NCBI GenBank assembly: GCA_903813345.2
Contig: CAIIXF020000012.1
Coordinates: 11,082,932 to 11,146,931 of the forward strand
Length of the DNA: 64,000 nt
Reading direction: 5' to 3'
Source: Owenia fusiformis
Lineage: Eukaryota > Annelida > Polychaeta > Sabellida > Oweniidae
A model generated the notes under the pieces. It was not told where the DNA came from. It saw only the letters and a list, made by a program, of their open reading frames with translations, and searched no databases. A program made the position numbers and the translations under genes. Positions 25,032 through 37,947 of the stretch are shown here, one piece after another (the stretch's first letter is position 1; every line of letters begins with the position of its first letter).

Positions 25032-26201
25032 GAGGATGTATCACAAAATCTGTCGTTTTTTTATAACTACAAAACTTATCATAAGCATCCTGGGTCTGTT
25101 TTCTAAGGGTTGCTGTCTTGTGTGGACATAGTTTCAAGTTCCCTTTTCTTTGCTCTTTGGTACATGATACCATGGGCTCTATCGGTGGTAGAGCCCATGA
25201 TGATACTGATGCTTTTCCAGATCTTAGTCGAGCATTGCATGTATAATCTTCATCAAAGTAATTATTAAGTAGATTAGTTGTTGTACAAAATGCATATTCC
25301 TGCATTAAAACCTTCGTTTGCAATATGTTGACAAGATCATCATCTTTTAGCTTTGAAAACCAATAATGTTGCTGGAGAACAGTTAGTGGCTGAGCAAGGA
25401 CAAATTGCATATTCTTCTTTTTGACTTCCTGGAATCCATATTCAGCCGCACGAATAAAGTTCGCGAGACACGGTTCTGCCTCCGCCATATAATTCTCACA
25501 TCTTTTTATTAGCTTATCTACTAGGTACTCTCTCGATAATTGTAACAGGACATCGATATTCCAAACTGAAATAATTTTTTAGATGGACATCTGTTATACT
25601 ATAAAAATAACTGTCGTTTTCCCTTATTTCACATCTTCGTTCATTTGGCTCTCCTTGGTTAGAACGCCATGAAAACCAAGCGTGCGAAGATGTCATACCG
25701 TACTGTTCTACATATAAGAATTAAACATCTTTGACATAAATCGTCAAATTCAAAAGGTTTTATTTTGTTATTTTCTAGTTAAAGGGAAAATTAGATGCGA
25801 GCTAAGCTAGAAAGATATTGTATTTGAGATCAAAAGGAATTCATCGTTAAATCAATTGCCACGTTGCTTGCTATTTTATCATCCCGTAAATATTCGATTC
25901 TGCATGCCTTTATTCTTAAAATATCATATGTACCTGAAACAGTTGCCCAAGTGTTGGGATGTATTGCCTCCATAAAGACAACAAGATCCGTTGTGCTTTT
26001 TCCCGGGAGTTTAACCTCGGTCATATTCTTTTCTTTCATATCAGAATTGAACATTGCTTTAAATACCGGAGACATCATTTTGAGCACAGCATTTGAAGCG
26101 TACACCTTCTCATCACTTTCACTTATCAGCACCATATCTCCTTCATCCCAAGGCTCGCCGAAATTAATCGAATTCTTTACGTATTCAGTCTTACCTTCCA
26201 T
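25021..26201 (-). CDS. BTB/POZ-domain protein truncated by a transposon
   Basis: Exon 1 is 26201-25934 and exon 2 is 25565-25021, joined by a GT-AG intron (TTTCAG|gtacat to ttatttcag). The join gives 270 residues plus stop. Residues about 10-115 form a BTB/POZ fold: DEGDMVLISESDEKVYASNA, SPVFKAMFNSDMKEKN, then across the junction DVLLQLSREYLVDKLIKRCE. A helical BACK-like segment follows (FIRAAEYGFQEVKKKN). BTB domains dimerise and often recruit cullin-3 ubiquitin ligases; partner unknown here. The last residues and the TAG come from the 216-bp element at 24816-25031. With the element and one target duplication removed, the frame stays open another 57 codons or so to a stop at 24641, so the original C-terminus was different, though the true ancestral exon end is unknown. 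Start ATG has a good context (AAAATGG). Confidence 0.7.
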
Positions 26202-26699
26202 TTTGGATATGTTTATGTGAAAATCCTATATAACACAGTAATGTAGCCTATTATGATCGACGAGTTGACTTCTCGGAATATGGGTTTGTTTCGTCCAGTG
26301 CGTTTCTAAACAATTTTCGAGGTGATATTACCGGGGAGAGACAATACTGCGTAAATATCCACCCGAGGCCTCATTATCAGTTGGTCGCAACGCAGAATCA
26401 CATGTGTAACGCCACACAACACATTTATTTCCAAAAGACATATTACCACGTTGATTCAACGCAGTTCTCACGAAAGATTATATTTACTGAATGCAAGTGA
26501 ACAACTTTTGTATACTTACGATTTTTACCCCGCCGCAAATCCATCAATATTATCAAAAGTACAGTTTAATTATAACTCTTACTACAAAGCACGATCGTTT
26601 GGTCTGTCATTCGATTCGTCCACACATTTCCTCCTGGACCGTTTGACCTTGAGTCCTCATACTTGGTCAACATACTGATTGGGTCGTTAAGCATTCTAT

Positions 26700-27390
26700 G
26701 AAAGTCAGAGGTCATACCAAGGTAAAAGGTTAATATCTAGGTATTTAGCTTTTTAAAACCATTAGTTTACAGTAAGGTGTGACCTTTGACGACCCATTAT
26801 TAGGTGACCTGAGGCCAAGATCAACTTTATGGGCCAAGGTCATTCCAAGGTTAAAGGTCAATATCTTGGTAATTGGCTATTTAATGTATTTAGGGGCTAT
26901 TGTGACCTTTGGCGACCCACGATTAGGTGACCTGAGGTCAAGGTCATTCCCAGGTCTAAATTCAATATCTAAGTATTTTGTGGTTTAAGGTCCTTTGGGT
27001 TGCTGTGACCAGTGACGACCATGTTTAGGTGACCTGAAGTCAAGGTCAATGTTTATGGGTCAAGGTTATCTTAAGTTCATGGGTGAATATGTAAATTTTT
27101 GGCGTTTTATGGACCTTTGGGCTGCTGTGTCCCTTGGTGACCAATGTCATTCCAAATTCAAAGGTCAATAGCTAGGTGTAGAGATATAAGGTCATTCGAG
27201 CTGCTATGACCATTGGCGAACAATCCTCAGGTGACCTGAAGCTGTGAGGTCAAAGTCTATGTTTATCGGTCAGGGTCATTGAGTTTTACAATCTGGGGGC
27301 TGCCTTGACCCTTGGCGACCCATGATAAGGTGACCCGAGGTCAAGGTCAGTGTTACTGGGTAAAGGTCATCTCAAGGTCAAGGTAACATC
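26700..27390 (+). repeat. Degenerate GGTCA-rich tandem array
   Basis: About six imperfect copies of a unit of roughly 100-120 bp, each with a ttaggtgacctgaggtcaag-type core (near 26801, 26923, 27025, 27227, 27326) and further AAGGTCA words. AGGTCA is the half-site bound by many nuclear receptors and here occurs in direct and inverted pairs. Similar AAGGTCA repeats are common in invertebrate genomes, so a regulatory role is only a possibility. Confidence 0.7.
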
Positions 27391-27954
27391 ATATAGTTAG
27401 AATAATAGTTATGTTTCAAATATTAATTGTATGACGTATACGAGACCAATGTTAATGCTACCAGGGGGAATTGGACCTGCAGGCCTTACTTTTTTTACAT
27501 ACTTTTCTGTTTCGAAAAATTCTATTTGAGATGTATATTTCTCCGTTTTTCAAAGAAATCCTTAAATATTTCGTTGCGGTTTTATCTTTTCATCGTAATT
27601 TCAATCCCTGCTATCATTTTCAAACAATCATGTGATGTTACCTTGAAATATCAGTACTTCATGCTATTCTCATACTTGTAGAACTTCCTGTTGAATGTCA
27701 AGTCTTTCATCATACAAATGTAATTTTAGGCGATCTGTCTGCATGGGGTGCATTGATCATGTTGGTATGCATTGGTTCTTGCAGCTTTACTTCATGAGAT
27801 CCTGGTAAGCGTCTGATGATTAACTGGGTACAAATACAAATATACATAGGAAAACCGGTCAATTTATCACAAAAAATTAAATTCTGCTACAGAGGCAAAA
27901 ATGTGCCAAAGATTTAAGAGAAACGTGGGCTAAATTCAAATCTGTATTTTCGTC

Positions 27955-28120
27955 TATATCTGCAAGGAAAATTGTTAAGGCATAAGCCAATGCTCATTTG
28001 AAAGGTCTCTATGTGCCTTTTTGAGATAAACAAAAATCAAAATATTGAAAAATCGGTGATAAGACCCCTTTTTTCGTGCCCTGGCTAATTTAATGAAAGT
28101 TGAAGTGGCAATAAAGCCAC
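27955..28120 (+). repeat. Dispersed direct repeat, member 2
   Basis: Diverged copy of 23848-24010 in the same orientation: tctgcaaggaaaattgtta, gctcatttgaaagg, cgtgccctggct. No coding content. Confidence 0.6.
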
Positions 28121-28915
28121 ATGTTATCAATTATTTCTTTTTAAATAAAATGAATATGTCACCAACGTCTCATTTTCATTTTACCGTGTACCATAGATAC
28201 CTGTATTTAACAGCATCAGATTTCTAAAATATAAAACTTAGCGCTGTCAGTGTACTTATCCGTTATCACTTGACGTTTAGCCGATAAGTTATTAAAATTC
28301 AGCACGTTTTAGTTTTCTATTATACATATTTTAAACAAGATATTTGGAGCTAAAACATGTATGACGCACACCATTTTCTTCAGAAAAAAATATATATAAA
28401 ATTTTGGCGCCTTAAAATCTTCGAAATACGCTTCGAATAATATTATGTTCATTTCTGGCGAGTTAACTAATACAACAGCTTCTTATTTCATATCAAGATG
28501 AAATTTCATATCAATATGAAAGAAAGGTGCACGGAATACACCTACATCAATTTCTCTCTAAGCTCTGGGTTTTCCCCTCCTGAAACCTTTCCTGAAACTG
28601 ATCACTTGACAAATCAACAGGTTGAACAACTTTTATAATCTTTGGGGTTATTTCATAACAAAAAGCAAGCTCCCAGGGTTCAAATATTTTTGGCATTTGG
28701 AGTGATTATATATCGTCATTCTAGCAACATGGCCAGCCTGATATGATCATGGCTTAGATACCCCCCCCCCACACTTAGTCCGTAGAACCACAATAGTTTT
28801 CAGCAAAGATTTCAGTGCAACTTTATGTGGAGAGTCGCTGGGTGAAAATCTCGTGGAAAGTTTCTAAAAGCTCAGCTGCTTTGCAGTCATGACGTATATA
28901 GAGGTAATTTTATAG

Positions 28916-29035
28916 GAGGTTTTTGATACAGAGTATTTCTAAGGGAAATACAATTTATCTACCCGAGGGACCGTAAGGACCAAGGGTTGATATATTGTAT
29001 TTACCGAGGGATATACCCTGTATCAAAAACCGAGC
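28916..29035. repeat. Palindromic repeat, arms about 38 bp
   Basis: Left arm ggtttttgatacagagtatt and on to aatacaa; right arm ttgtatttaccgagggatat and on to tatcaaaaacc. The arms are imperfect reverse complements around a spacer of about 37 bp. The sequence is related to the palindrome at 54766-54848. Confidence 0.55.
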
Positions 29036-29249
29036 ATTAATAACTGATTTATTCCATGCTTAGTAGATTTTGAAGATTAGTAGATTATATTTAAGTATGC
29101 ATTGAATGTTTTAGAACCCTCATGTAGTAATTACAAATGATAACTACAATCAAAACATAAATATCTTATCTAAATGCAAAGGTCTTAACATTTATTGTTA
29201 TTTAAAAACTCCACAGCTTTTAACATAAAACGAAATTCCCGAAAATTGT

Positions 29250-29281
29250 TGAGCGGGTGATATATATATATCTCCCGCTCA
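29250..29281. repeat. 32-bp near-perfect palindrome
   Basis: tgagcggg, then tgatatatatatatct, then cccgctca reads almost the same on both strands, giving a cruciform-capable hairpin. No function assigned. Confidence 0.4.
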
Positions 29282-29869
29282 CGTCAGATATCAATTATAT
29301 CCCCGCATGTTATTCACCTATAACACTTAGGTATGGGATAAAATCTCGTATGATGCACCCTTATGCTTTGAATAAGTTTCTGGCAAAGTTTCTGGCAAAT
29401 GTAGAGAGGTTGTACATGTCATACGTGAATAAACTAGATGCGAGTAGAAATGATCTTGATTTACGTCATTAAATATTCAGAATTCAGTCAAAGTGATGTC
29501 ATATTTGAAATCTACATGTAAAATTACATCTAAATGTATGCTTTCGAAAATTGTTTATCAACTTTGAAAATTTAATCTTTTTTGAAAATGTGACTTCTAG
29601 TTCGGGTTGATTCCCCATAGACCCCATACTAAAAAATCACAAAAAGTGAAATATCTTTTCTTGTATTGGACATATAACATTTTCCTTTACTGGACGTACT
29701 TAAATTTCCATAACTATTCGATACATAAGGGCTTTATGAAAATTGAACCACTAAACAGATGTAATTTAAGTTAAAGGGAACTTTCTACTATACCCGCCAT
29801 GCTATCTGACCCGAGCGAGCCACCTGGTGGTGAAATCGGTAACTACCTACTCGCATTTGCGTTATTGTG

Positions 29870-32800
29870 TTACATTACTGTGCATGTTTGAGAAGCATTT
29901 CTGTGTCTACCCTGTATAAACACCGCTCTTCTGTACAGTTCCTTATTCGGAACAACTCTGGCGTGTTCCTTTCGAGCCTCATGTCTTTTATTGTCACGTA
30001 CATTCTCAGTATGCCCGATCTTTCTTATATCGTTAACATTATATGTCGTAACGTTTTCCTTACTTGGGAGTAAAATACGATTGCTTTTTGTCAGAGATTG
30101 TCCCTTCATGTCCTCCATGGTAATGTTTGTGGTTACATGTATGTGCGGTTTGTATGAACTAAGGAAGCCATTTTGTGTCGCCACCAAGATATTTTGATTT
30201 TTACTTGAACAAATGTGTGTAACTGGGAAGTAGACATATTGTCCATCGGGGAGGAGTCTTCTCTCATGAACTACATCGTACAACTCCACAGATCTCTCAT
30301 AGCAACCAACTCCTAGTATTTTACCATCATGTAGGAATGAAATCGCTGTTACTGTACGTGGAAGTTGACTGTTAAACTTATTCCGGATTTCTAATTGATG
30401 CACATTTCGTCCCATAGTAACGTCCCAGATTTGTATATGTTTGTCAGTCTTAGCTACCGATGCCATTAGGTTATTTTGCACGGTGATGTAGTTCACTGGA
30501 GTGCTATGCTTTTGAAACACGTGCACCGGATGAGCGGTACTGTCAAAGCTCCAAGCGTATATTTTGCCATTATCAGTGCCATATATAATGAGCTCATCGC
30601 TCATTGCCAGTGTCGTAATATCAGCATCTGTGAGATCGACTTCAACATCATCGCACTCATGTCTCTCAACGTGACACCGTTTGATTCGATTATCACTAAG
30701 GGCCACAACAAACAAATTCTTATTTGGGTGTGTGGCTACGAGTCTCACTTCAGATTCGAATTCATATCGTAATGACATTTTGAGAAGTCGTTCCTTTTGC
30801 CAAACACGTGCAGTATGATCGATCCCACCGGTAATCACGTGATTTCCACAGGAAGTACACACCATGCTTGTGATTGGAGCATCGTGAGCTAGAGTAGAGA
30901 AAACCTTTTTCCCAGAAACCATATCAAACATCATGATCGATACATAATCCGCGTCTAAGGCAACCACGTGTTTACCATCTGGGAAAATGACAGGTGTAAT
31001 TTCAGTGTCATTTTGGAACTCGGGTACAACATCGTTTAAATTCGGGTTCAAGTGCCATATTTTCACAAAAGGCGATTCATCAGAGATAGACACAGCTGTG
31101 TCATAGTCATCATTTATTATAAGCTTGGTAACATTTCCAGCCATCCCAGTATATGTAGATTTAAGCTCATTGTTTCCTAGATCCCAAACTTTGACAGAAC
31201 AGTCACTTGCGGCCGATACCAAAGTTGGACCATTTGCTCGAGATTCACCACTATAGCCAGTGAAACATAAAGAATTGACTACTCCTGAATGCCCTAGAAA
31301 CTTGTGAAGTATCCGACCATCTTTTGTTGTCCATACTCTGATAGCGTTGATTGAACCCACGGCAACAAATTCCTCATCCGGTGGTAAAGCCACGGAATAC
31401 AGAGGCTCAGACTCATTTGGGTTTATATGCTGAATGACCTTTCTCATTGTGGTGTCATATACGACAATGGATCCATCAAGTGAGACACTTGCTATAGTAC
31501 CCGAATTTGCAGTCGTGGCCAGACCTGTCACTTCATCTTTGTGCTGTAGATACAATTCATCTTCTCCATCATCAGCAGTGCTTATGGAGCTCACGCATCC
31601 ATCGTGATAACCTACTATTATAAGAGTGCCTTGGCATATAGAGAGGCAGGAAACAAGTCGATCGCCACCTTTTACCTCAATGACAACCTTCCCTTCTGCT
31701 ATATCTACCACAAATACCGCTCCCCTTACAGCGCAGACAACATTTCCATTTAACAGGGCACACATTTTAGGCTTTGTCGTTAACGTTTTATGCAGCGTCT
31801 TCGTTGTGGACGCCATCTGTCCTCCATTATATGTTCTACCAAGCTCTAATGTATGTCTGAGTTTCCGTGTGGAAGTATCCCAGACAAAAATTTGAAGATT
31901 ACTAAATGTCACTATGATGTTCTTCTTGCTCAGCAGGAGACAACTCTCGACAGGATCTGAAATTAAATTTAGATGAATATTTAACTAATATACATGTACG
32001 TGTGTATTACAATATTGGTCTTCCTACATGTTCAAAATCGGTGTAGTTTTTGCATTCAATATGAAGGCTGTGTTACATGTTTTTAAGTTTTGTTTCATGT
32101 AAACGTGGAAAATTCTGGCCTTTATGGATTAGTTCTCCCTGTCGTATCATTTACTCGCCCGATTGAGTATGGAGGCATTGATAAAAAAGTTTTTATTAGG
32201 TTCCTGGGAAAACAGAAAGGAGGACTCTTATGAGTGGTCATAATATTATACGTTCGCCCTCTCTTCAAAACTTGCAACTTGACCGCCTCATATCATGGAC
32301 GAAAATCGTTGCATTACCTAAGTGGAATAAGCTGTGGATGACGATATCATCTTTAAGGTCCCAGAGCTTTGCTGTATGGTCAGAACTTGCAGTCACCATG
32401 AGCGAACAATCTTCATTCATGGATGCATCATTGACACCTTGTTTGTGGCCCACCAATGTTGTCCGTAGAACGCCACCAGGTGATATAAAACATGGAACTG
32501 TTGGGATGAGGATGTCCTCTTCTGCTTCCTCACAATATTGTATAGCCTGAGATACCAGCTGAATAATATATGAATAAGATATAAAATCTTTGCTAACAGT
32601 TATTTCTCATTCTAACAATGACATTGGTGCATTTTTGGATTAAATAAATATATGATAAGCAAATATTATTGAAATACCATGTTAGACAATGTAAATGCTG
32701 ATAGCTAAAATTACTTTCACTAATGACTTAATTGTCAATGTCTCCTTATAGTTCTTTTGATAGTTATATTTCTATGTAATATAGTTCTGGTTATTCACCT

Positions 32801-35800
32801 TTCCAATTAAGTGAAGATGTTTGTCCGCCTTAATAAGAAGACGCCCGATGATCTCGGGAGCAAGGGGGACTCCAGGGGTGAATTCCACTGTGGGTTTGAT
32901 GAGCCTATATTAAAATATGTAGATCCATGTTACTTTAAATTAATTACCCAACATACAAACATACATCCATACTAATATCAAGTATTTACTAAGCAATAAG
33001 TTTGACATGTTGAGACAGTTTTAATTTTTGGATTACAATTAGCAGTTGATTTGGGAGAAAATGTGTAAGGTTTCAATGTTAAAGTTTTTTTGGTGCTCAT
33101 AGTGGATCAGAATGTCAAAAATACCTGAGTGCGTCTCTCAGAATGACCAACTCTACTTCTGATGTCTCTGCTATAGCCATTTCAATGTCCCGGATAACAG
33201 CCAAAATGTTTGTTGCCTTTATTTTGGTATTTATCCACTTGAAGTTACCAAAACAGACATCGATCAGCTCCTCGTGACGACCAGATCTCAGCAAATGGAA
33301 TGGCAGCTCATTGAGTTTTCTCATATTGTAATAGCCACCCTCATAGCACAATGGTTGGGGTTCAACTTTCCTATCAGCGAGGAGGGTTTCCTTTCTTTTC
33401 GTAAGATAGAGTTCCTTCTTCTTACCATTGCTCCAAACTCCGAGGAACATGTCTGCTAGCTCTGAATGGACACTCGTCTTCACACTATTACTGAGATAAA
33501 GCTTTTTTGCAACCTCGATAAACTGTCTGAAATACAAAACTATCCACTGAATTACAACAATTGATATATATATATATATAGGACAATTAAATAAAGATAA
33601 TCTAATCTAAATCAAATATAAATTATACATCGCTTATAAGATCAACTATTACATTTGAATACCCCGTTGCAAACCTTTTTTTAAAATTAAATTTTATTCC
33701 AAAGAAAAAATATGTGAAAGCAATTACAATACAGTTACATATAACATTTACTATTTTGTTGACACTTTTGTATTTAAATTGCAAACCATGAAAGTATTGT
33801 TGATAGACATCGGATTGTGAACCCACCTATGGTACAGTGCTAACACAGTTTTTCCATCAGCCTGTCTTTCAGATAGATACTCATGGATATCCTGTCTGAG
33901 TCTGGCCCACAGTAATGGTGGAACTCTGACCAAGTGCTTAACAGGTGGGGAGAAATACTGGTAGACATCATCTAGCACTTCATTACTACTGGAGAGCAAG
34001 TTCTCCATTTCGAGATCTGTGACACCATTCCTGAAATGTTTTAATCTCACCTTAGCATGATGGTTAATGGATCGTTGTTCAGTGATTGTGTTCAAAATGG
34101 GGAGTTTATTCCAACTCAAGCTATTTAAGAAACATATCTGTTAGTCTTGTGTTATTGTGTTATTAGTTTGAGTTGCCTCATGTAAATAGTATAACAAAGT
34201 ATGATTCACATTCAAAAGTAATCAGTTAGATATCAAAATTGACATCAAAGTAAATGCTCAAAGCGCCTTTTTATAAAAGCTAAATAACATTCAGTTAGAT
34301 GAGCCCGAACTTGGATAGGTTAGATTTAAACGGCTTGCTGACTTACTTGGATGCAGTAATGTATGCCATTGCATTGCAGAACAACTGACCATGTTTCTCT
34401 TCTAATCGTTCAAACAGTAGTGTTATCCCTCCTTGTATTGTGTTCCCTAGTGTTGTTTCATCAAGGTTGGAGTAAGAACGCCATGTCTTTGCTTCTTCAA
34501 AGGCTAGCTTCAGAAAAAGAGGGCTATTGCAATGCATGAACGCACTCTCTAAAATTGACATTTGGTCTTTAGTTATGGTTCGTTTGACATTTGCAAGGGA
34601 GGTATTCATGATCTCTTTGCTTTCATCATCGTTGAGTGGACCTAGTTGGAGGATATTGTCAGTGTTTTCAATGCATCGTTCACAGCGTTTTAGTATTCCT
34701 GCATATTCAGTTAACAAACTGATGATTATTTTGATACCTTGAGGTAACTCAAACGGCAGCCAACTTAAGTCATATGCCCCATCTATCGGAGATAGTTGAT
34801 CTAACGAATCTAGACATACAATCAATTTGTGACCATCTTTAGAGACTATTTTAATGAGTTCCTGGAAGAGTGACATAACTGCATTGATATCATTGAGGGG
34901 TTGTTTAGGTGCGTCGTATCCAAATGCTTCACAAATATGCAAACAAACTGACTGCAGTGTATCAGTGATGAGGGAACTTTTTGGCGACGTACCTAAAAAG
35001 CGCACAATGACAGCGGAATCTTCACACTGTTGTTCTATCGCATTACTAGTGATTTTGGACATAAATGACGTTTTTCCTATGCCAGACACTCCATGTATCA
35101 CAAAAGGAGCATTATTAGTGTCATCATTTATGTATTCATCCACGTGTCTCTGGCTTTCCTTTCTACAGTTGTATGATTTACTCCTTGCAGCGCACATATT
35201 GAGATGTTGTAAGGTTTCATCAAATAACCAGTTGGATGCAGCGTTGCTCCTCTCCTTAAGGCCTGTCAGCGTCATTGCTTTTACCTTTGATACGAAAAAT
35301 TGATTAATGTCCTCGAGGTACTTTTCGTGGGCTTCAATGGATGGGTTTATGCCTGAAATCAGAAAAGGAAATTGGATTATTTCCCATGAAACATAGATCT
35401 CCTACGTTATGTAGCTTCTTTTTAAATTACTAAGTATATATAGAGATCTAGTTTACTGGCTTTTCTGTTGTTTTTGGAATTAGATATAGGTATATATTTT
35501 CAAATATAAACAGTATTTATTTTATCTTTCAAATGGAGTTTTTTGGAGTGAGTTCAACAATTTAAGTGATATTTTCAAAAACCATACGGCCAAACATGAA
35601 TTTTGATCAATATGCTGACAGATCCAATTTACGTACCATTTGTTTCCCATTGTAACTGGTATTTCTTTATCTCATTTTCGGGAATTTTTGTTGGAATAAC
35701 CATCTCTTTGAGGTTTTCCAGAAGCGCAGCATTTTCTTCATTCATTGCATCTTTTGTATCATTCATATCAACATATCTGTATGCCTTTGCATCGTTGAAG

Positions 35801-37752
35801 TCGACATCATCAATGTCTCTGTTTATGATGATACATTTATCCATCGTTGGTCCAGTTGTATCAAGTAATCCCCGTTTGATTTCATCCTCCGTCACCGATA
35901 TATTAAAAAGTTGCCAGTCTTTAAAGGTCATGCATTTTTGCTTTAGAGCTTTTGCAGACGCTGCACGAAAGATGGCGCTGATTTCACAATTAACCTCCCA
36001 CCAATCACTTTTAGCTTTCTTTTGCAGCTCTCGATTTTTTGGATTGTCATCAATAAAATATGGGAATTTGTCTGTGATTGGCTGAAGTATATATTCAGGG
36101 GGGACAGCATTACTGTCAAGGTGATACCATTCGTCAATTAGAGACACTTTGATGTCATCTTCTTTAGCAAACTTTTCGATGGTTTTCAGAAGAAGGCCTT
36201 CAATTTTTGCTGGGAGAGGTCGAGTGCCATATCGTCCACCAAGTAGTAACTAAAAGTACAGGGTGTCAATAAAGTATCTTTACACTTTGTATTGTAATTG
36301 TCAAGAGACCTTAAGGGCATCGTGTTTAATAACTTGGTTAGATAAGGTCTCTGTATAAAAATTCTCATATTTTTGTTATAGCAATTTACATAAATCTATA
36401 GATAACTGAACCAGATCACTATGGTCAAGTAGCAAAAGAAAAAAATAATTATTAATACTCAACTAACGCAGAAGTTTGGTCCCATCGAAAGTCTCTGGCA
36501 GTTGTATATCTCATTGAGGCACAGTTCTGTTGTGTGATGATCTGACGTCATCGCATCTCGAACGCCCCATCGCATGTCAACCACCTGGAAAATTAGATTT
36601 ATTGAGAAATCATCATATGGAGCCATCGGGTTGTGAAATAAAAGTTGATTGTACGATGTAGAAAGTGTGAACCCAGAGAAGTATAATAGTTTTCTCTATT
36701 GTCTTGTATTCGTAAAATATCATTGTCAAATAATTCCCCTTTACACAATCGCTGTCCCAGCTCGATTAAACAGTTATTCACACACAAGACAATGCAAAAT
36801 GCTGAAACATTTACGCATTGAGTAAATGAAAACATTATTCAATTTTTATTCCATAATTCATGTTTTTGCCACTGCTCTTTAATAGTACTTTTACAACACT
36901 CATAACTCATCAACATAACTATGGCTGTGAGTAATATCAACGTTTTCTACTTACCTGGAAGTCGAGTCCATGTTCTGCACAAAACTGTCTCAGTTCAGGA
37001 TATGCCTTTTCCAGTAGGATATTTCTCTCCGCTACTGTATCTGGAAATAGTTAAATTGCAATAGATTAGCTCTCCATATTGTATTTCATCACAGTATTTC
37101 ATCGCATGTTCAGATATGGCAAGAAATAATAGAGTACGAAAATAGACATGAGCAGAAATAATAGAGTACGAAAATAGAATGAAAAGAAATAATAGAGTAC
37201 GAAAATAGACATGATAAGAAAGAATAGAGTACGAAAATAGACATGACAAGAAATAATAAAGTACGAAAATAGACATGATAAGAAATAATAGAGTACGAAA
37301 ATAGACATGACAAGAAATAATAGAGTACGAAAATAGACATGACAAGAAATAACAGAGTACGAAAATAGACATGACAAGAAATAATAAAGTACGAAAATAG
37401 ACATGACAAGAAATAGTACGAAAATACTTCAAAATAGACATGACGAGAACTAAAATGCATGGAAGCAAGACACGAGACACAGAAGAGGCAGAAATACAGT
37501 TATTTGAATGTTAAATCCAATTTATGGCTTTGAAATGGCACACTTGTGGAAAAGTTGCCCTTTAGACCCATCTCTGATTCTATTTTCTGATTCATATAGT
37601 ATAATGTAGTTAGTTAGGTCTATTGTACCTGTAAATGTTGAGCTGAGGAAAATCCTGACAATATTAGAAGTATTATCAGGTAAATTTTCCAGACGTCCTC
37701 GGTATATTTCACGTTGGGATACCTCCGCCTCTGTTTTCTCTTTAGATTCCAT
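29870..37752 (-). CDS. NWD1/NWD2-like NACHT and WD40 protein, copy C (10 exons)
   Basis: Exons, 5' to 3': 37752-37629, 37040-36955, 36584-36468, 36249-35637, 35352-34347, 34030-33827, 33526-33125, 32904-32799, 32558-32318, 31956-29870; all GT-AG, 1661 residues. It starts MESKEKTEAEVSQREIYRGR. The DUF4062-type N-terminus carries RIFLSSTFT and VVDMRWGVRD. NACHT has P-loop GVSGIGKTSF near residue 401 and Walker B LIVCLDSLDQLS. WD40 repeats include AKLWDL, IFVWDT, VKVWDL, IQIWDV. The last residues TCTVM are a CaaX box after a basic tail (ELYRRAVFIQGRHRN). Its head region is closely similar to copy B, which it faces tail to tail. Intron 1 holds a 32-bp minisatellite (37119-37443). A role as a cytosolic or membrane-tethered STAND ATPase is inferred from the family; ligand and partners are unknown. 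Confidence 0.91.
37119..37443 (-). repeat. 32-bp minisatellite in intron 1 of NWD-like copy C
   Basis: About ten copies of a 32-bp unit, aagaaataatagagtacgaa followed by aatagacatgac, with small length changes (for example near 37180 and 37410). Because 32 is not a multiple of three and the minus strand lacks stops, it yields long overlapping ORFs in several frames; none is likely to be translated. It lies between exon 1 (37629) and exon 2 (37040). Confidence 0.85.
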
Positions 37753-37947
37753 ATTAACAAGATATAGTTCTTAAACTATAAGAGCATCTGAAAATAGAAT
37801 TGCACATCAATTTTCTTTTTATGAAGATACTAGTATAATTATTTATAATGTATTGTACATAAAAATGTAAATTACTTCATCATTTCAAATTTAATTTTTG
37901 GCGCCTATATGTGTGTTTTTGAGGTTAGTCCGATCTTTCAACATTAA

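Larger units (their letters stand above)
26202..29869. other. Gene-poor region between the BTB gene and NWD-like copy C
   Basis: It holds the presumed BTB promoter at its left edge, a GGTCA-rich array (26700-27390), a dispersed repeat (27955-28120) and two palindromes (28916-29035, 29250-29281). The stretches at 27400-27950, 28120-28900 and 29290-29860 show nothing I can name. The right edge is the 3' flank of copy C, where I see no AATAAA close to the stop. Confidence 0.4.

Noticed and set aside
36995-37480. Three overlapping minus-strand ORFs of 101-161 residues rich in CLFSY repeats
   Set aside because: They are translations of the 32-bp minisatellite in different frames and lie in intron 1 of NWD-like copy C.
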